Positions 62,712-64,000 of a stretch of DNA of 64,000 bases are shown piece after piece. Origin of the DNA: Thiodiazotropha sp040507035 (GTDB lineage: Bacteria; Pseudomonadota; Gammaproteobacteria; Chromatiales; Chromatiaceae); the NCBI GenBank assembly GCA_040507035.1, contig JBEVVR010000052.1, positions 1-64,000 on the forward strand, read 5' to 3'. The position numbers and the translations under genes were made by a program. The notes below the pieces were generated by a model. That model worked only from the letters and a program-made list of their open reading frames with translations, was not told the origin of the DNA and did not search any database. Every line of letters starts with the position of its first letter. Positions within the stretch are counted from its first letter, which is position 1.

Positions 62712-63785
62712 TCACCCTTGCAGGGGATCCCAGGGCCTCTCCTCACTCTTCCCGTCAGCCACGCTTTCGGCACGCCAGATTGTTTCCAGGCGCACCATGA
62801 GATCACCGGTCAAGCGATCCAGTCCCTCCCCGGTGACTGCGGAGACACCATAAACAGCACCTTGCCAGTTCAGTTTTTCAACCAATGCCCTACGCCTCTC
62901 ATTGAACTCATCATTCGGCAGCAAGTCTTTCTTGTTCAGCACCAGCCAGCGCTCTTTCCCTTCCAGCTCTGCAGAGTAGTGCGCCAACTCCTGTTCAATC
63001 TGCCTCACCTCGGCCGCGCTGTCGACATCGCTGTCCAAGGGCGCAATATCCACCAGGTGCAGCAACAAGCGCGTGCGCGACAAATGTTTGAGAAATTGCA
63101 ATCCCAGACCCGCCCCTTCAGCAGCGCCCTCGATAACACCGGGAATATCGGCAACAACGAAGCTGTGATCACGCCCTAGACTCACCACGCCAAGATTGGG
63201 ATAGAGAGTAGTGAAGGGATAGTCGGCAATTTTCGGCCTGGCGCTGGAGATATGGCTGATCAGGCTCGACTTTCCGGCGTTTGGCATACCCAGCAGCCCG
63301 ACGTCCGCCAACAGGATCAGCTCCAGCAACAGTTCCCGCCGCTCACCCGGAGTACCCTGGGTAAACTGCCTGGGGGTGCGGTTTGTACTGCTCTTGAAAT
63401 GCACATTGCCTATCCCCCGCTCGCCCCCTTTCGCCACCAGCAGTTGCTGTTGATGGTGCAACAACTCACCCAGGAGTTCTCCGGTCTCATCTTCCAGCAC
63501 CCGCGTCCCCACCGGCACCCGGACCAAAAGATCACGCCCTTTGCGACCGCTACGCTCACGGCCCATGCCATTCTGCCCGCGTTCCGCCTTGTGCATGCGC
63601 TGGGTGCGGAAATCGACCAGGGTGTTGAGGCCGCTGTCGGCAACCAGATAGACGCTGCCTCCATTGCCCCCATCCCCACCATCGGGTCCGCCTTTGGGGA
63701 TGTACTTTTCACGGCGAAAACTGGCACAGCCATCGCCTCCGTCACCGGCGACCACTTTAATCCTGGCTTCATCTACAAATTTCAT
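62712..63785 (-). CDS. obgE: GTPase ObgE (CgtA)
   Basis: A 357-residue essential GTPase for 50S ribosome assembly and stress control. Obg fold (1-160, KVVAGDGGDGCASFRREKY, GGDGGNGGSVYLVADS) is glycine-rich, followed by the G domain with G1 GMPNAGKSSLI, G3 DIPGVIEGA and G4 NKKDLL. The C-terminus is short and basic. The open frame goes to 63824, but MKFVDEARIKV (ATG 63785) is the family start. The gene to its left is proB; rplU/rpmA are expected just beyond the right window edge, consistent with the terminator at 63924. Confidence 0.96.
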   Translation of the reverse strand: MKFVDEARIKVVAGDGGDGCASFRREKYIPKGGPDGGDGGNGGSVYLVADSGLNTLVDFRTQRMHKAERGQNGMGRERSGRKGRDLLVRVPVGTRVLEDETGELLGELLHHQQQLLVAKGGERGIGNVHFKSSTNRTPRQFTQGTPGERRELLLELILLADVGLLGMPNAGKSSLISHISSARPKIADYPFTTLYPNLGVVSLGRDHSFVVADIPGVIEGAAEGAGLGLQFLKHLSRTRLLLHLVDIAPLDSDVDSAAEVRQIEQELAHYSAELEGKERWLVLNKKDLLPNDEFNERRRALVEKLNWQGAVYGVSAVTGEGLDRLTGDLMVRLETIWRAESVADGKSEERPWDPLQG

Positions 63786-63814
63786 GGCGAGGGTTTGATC
63801 CGGATTGGTTGGAA

Positions 63815-63907
63815 TATAACGCAAACTACGCCGAGAAGCGCTAAGTACGCAATGTTAATTATTTCTCCATGGCGCTCTTTGCGCTTCTCGGTGTGCTTTG
63901 CGTTATA
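63815..63907. mobile_element. Short inverted-repeat element upstream of obgE
   Basis: ATAACGCAAACTACGCCGAG and, in reverse complement of the right arm, ATAACGCAAAGCACACCGAG start two imperfect arms of about 38 bases, separated by a short centre. A MITE- or REP-like element similar in style, not in sequence, to 55939-56101. It sits in the obgE 5' region. Confidence 0.6.
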
Positions 63908-63923
63908 CATGGCCCCAAAACGT

Positions 63924-63953
63924 AAAAAGCCCCGTACCGAGACGAGGCTTTTT
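63924..63953 (-). terminator. Terminator-like hairpin upstream of obgE
   Basis: AAAAAGCC-C-CGT and ACG-A-GGCTTTTT pair with one mismatch, with A/T runs on both sides so it could act in either direction. Read on the minus strand it would end transcripts of a gene beyond 64000, most likely rpmA. Confidence 0.75.
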
Positions 63954-64000
63954 GTGGCCGGGAAGACACCGCGCCTAGTCAGATACGACACTCACATATC

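Overview
ORGANISM. The window looks like a chromosomal segment of a free-living or symbiotic sulfur-oxidising gammaproteobacterium (Chromatiales-like is my inference). Support: a Gly/Asn/Tyr-rich sulfur globule protein with a signal peptide (31293-31628), housekeeping genes in a typical gammaproteobacterial order (obgE-proB ... rpsT / murJ ... ribF-ileS-lspA), a uvrA next to an ssb/MFS pair in altered form, two TRAP-transporter operons for organic acids, and several c-di-GMP enzymes. No rRNA, tRNA or CRISPR array was seen.

LAYOUT. 0-13 kb: a truncated glucose/sorbosone dehydrogenase-like lipoprotein, a two-receiver PAS-GGDEF-EAL protein, a methyltransferase, a first TRAP operon whose small permease carries an unusual TM2 plus coiled-coil extension, an AI-2E family exporter, a YjfB-like motility protein, a SAM hydroxide adenosyltransferase and two poorly known proteins. 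13.9-20 kb: the most remarkable part, a four-gene minus-strand operon encoding TIR protein -> MoxR-type AAA+ ATPase -> degenerate vWA (SAV_2336-like) protein -> a 928-residue protein that joins an N-terminal domain typical of MoxR/vWA conflict systems to a complete TssB and a complete TssC (type VI secretion sheath subunits). No other type VI gene is in the window. 20.4-21.9 kb: type II glutamine synthetase with two NtrC sites and a sigma-54 promoter. 21.9-31 kb: Ser/Thr kinase, rsmA, HD phosphohydrolase, PGDYG-patatin lipase, methyltransferase, lon with a sigma-32 promoter, PAS-GGDEF. 31-37.5 kb: sulfur globule protein, second TRAP operon, periplasmic thioredoxin-like protein, ssb, YajR-like MFS transporter.

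37.5-47.6 kb is an accessory island lying between the MFS/ssb pair and uvrA, which are usually direct divergent neighbours. It holds a porin and a damaged partial copy of it, a TetR/SnoaL gene pair reduced to two 3' stumps, a 5' stump of an SRAP peptidase, a secreted patatin beside an oleate hydratase, a membrane diguanylate cyclase, a secreted protein, several copies of a dispersed repeat and an IS91-type transposase remnant next to uvrA. 47.6-64 kb returns to core genes: uvrA, gor, lspA, ileS, ribF, murJ (apparently starting with CTG), rpsT, a VolA-like surface lipase, proB, obgE. Two short inverted-repeat (MITE-like) elements sit in ribF/ileS and in front of obgE.

Themes. Lipid turnover recurs (two patatins, oleate hydratase, VolA-like lipase), as do c-di-GMP signalling and organic-acid uptake. 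All statements on family membership are from reading the sequence without database searches.
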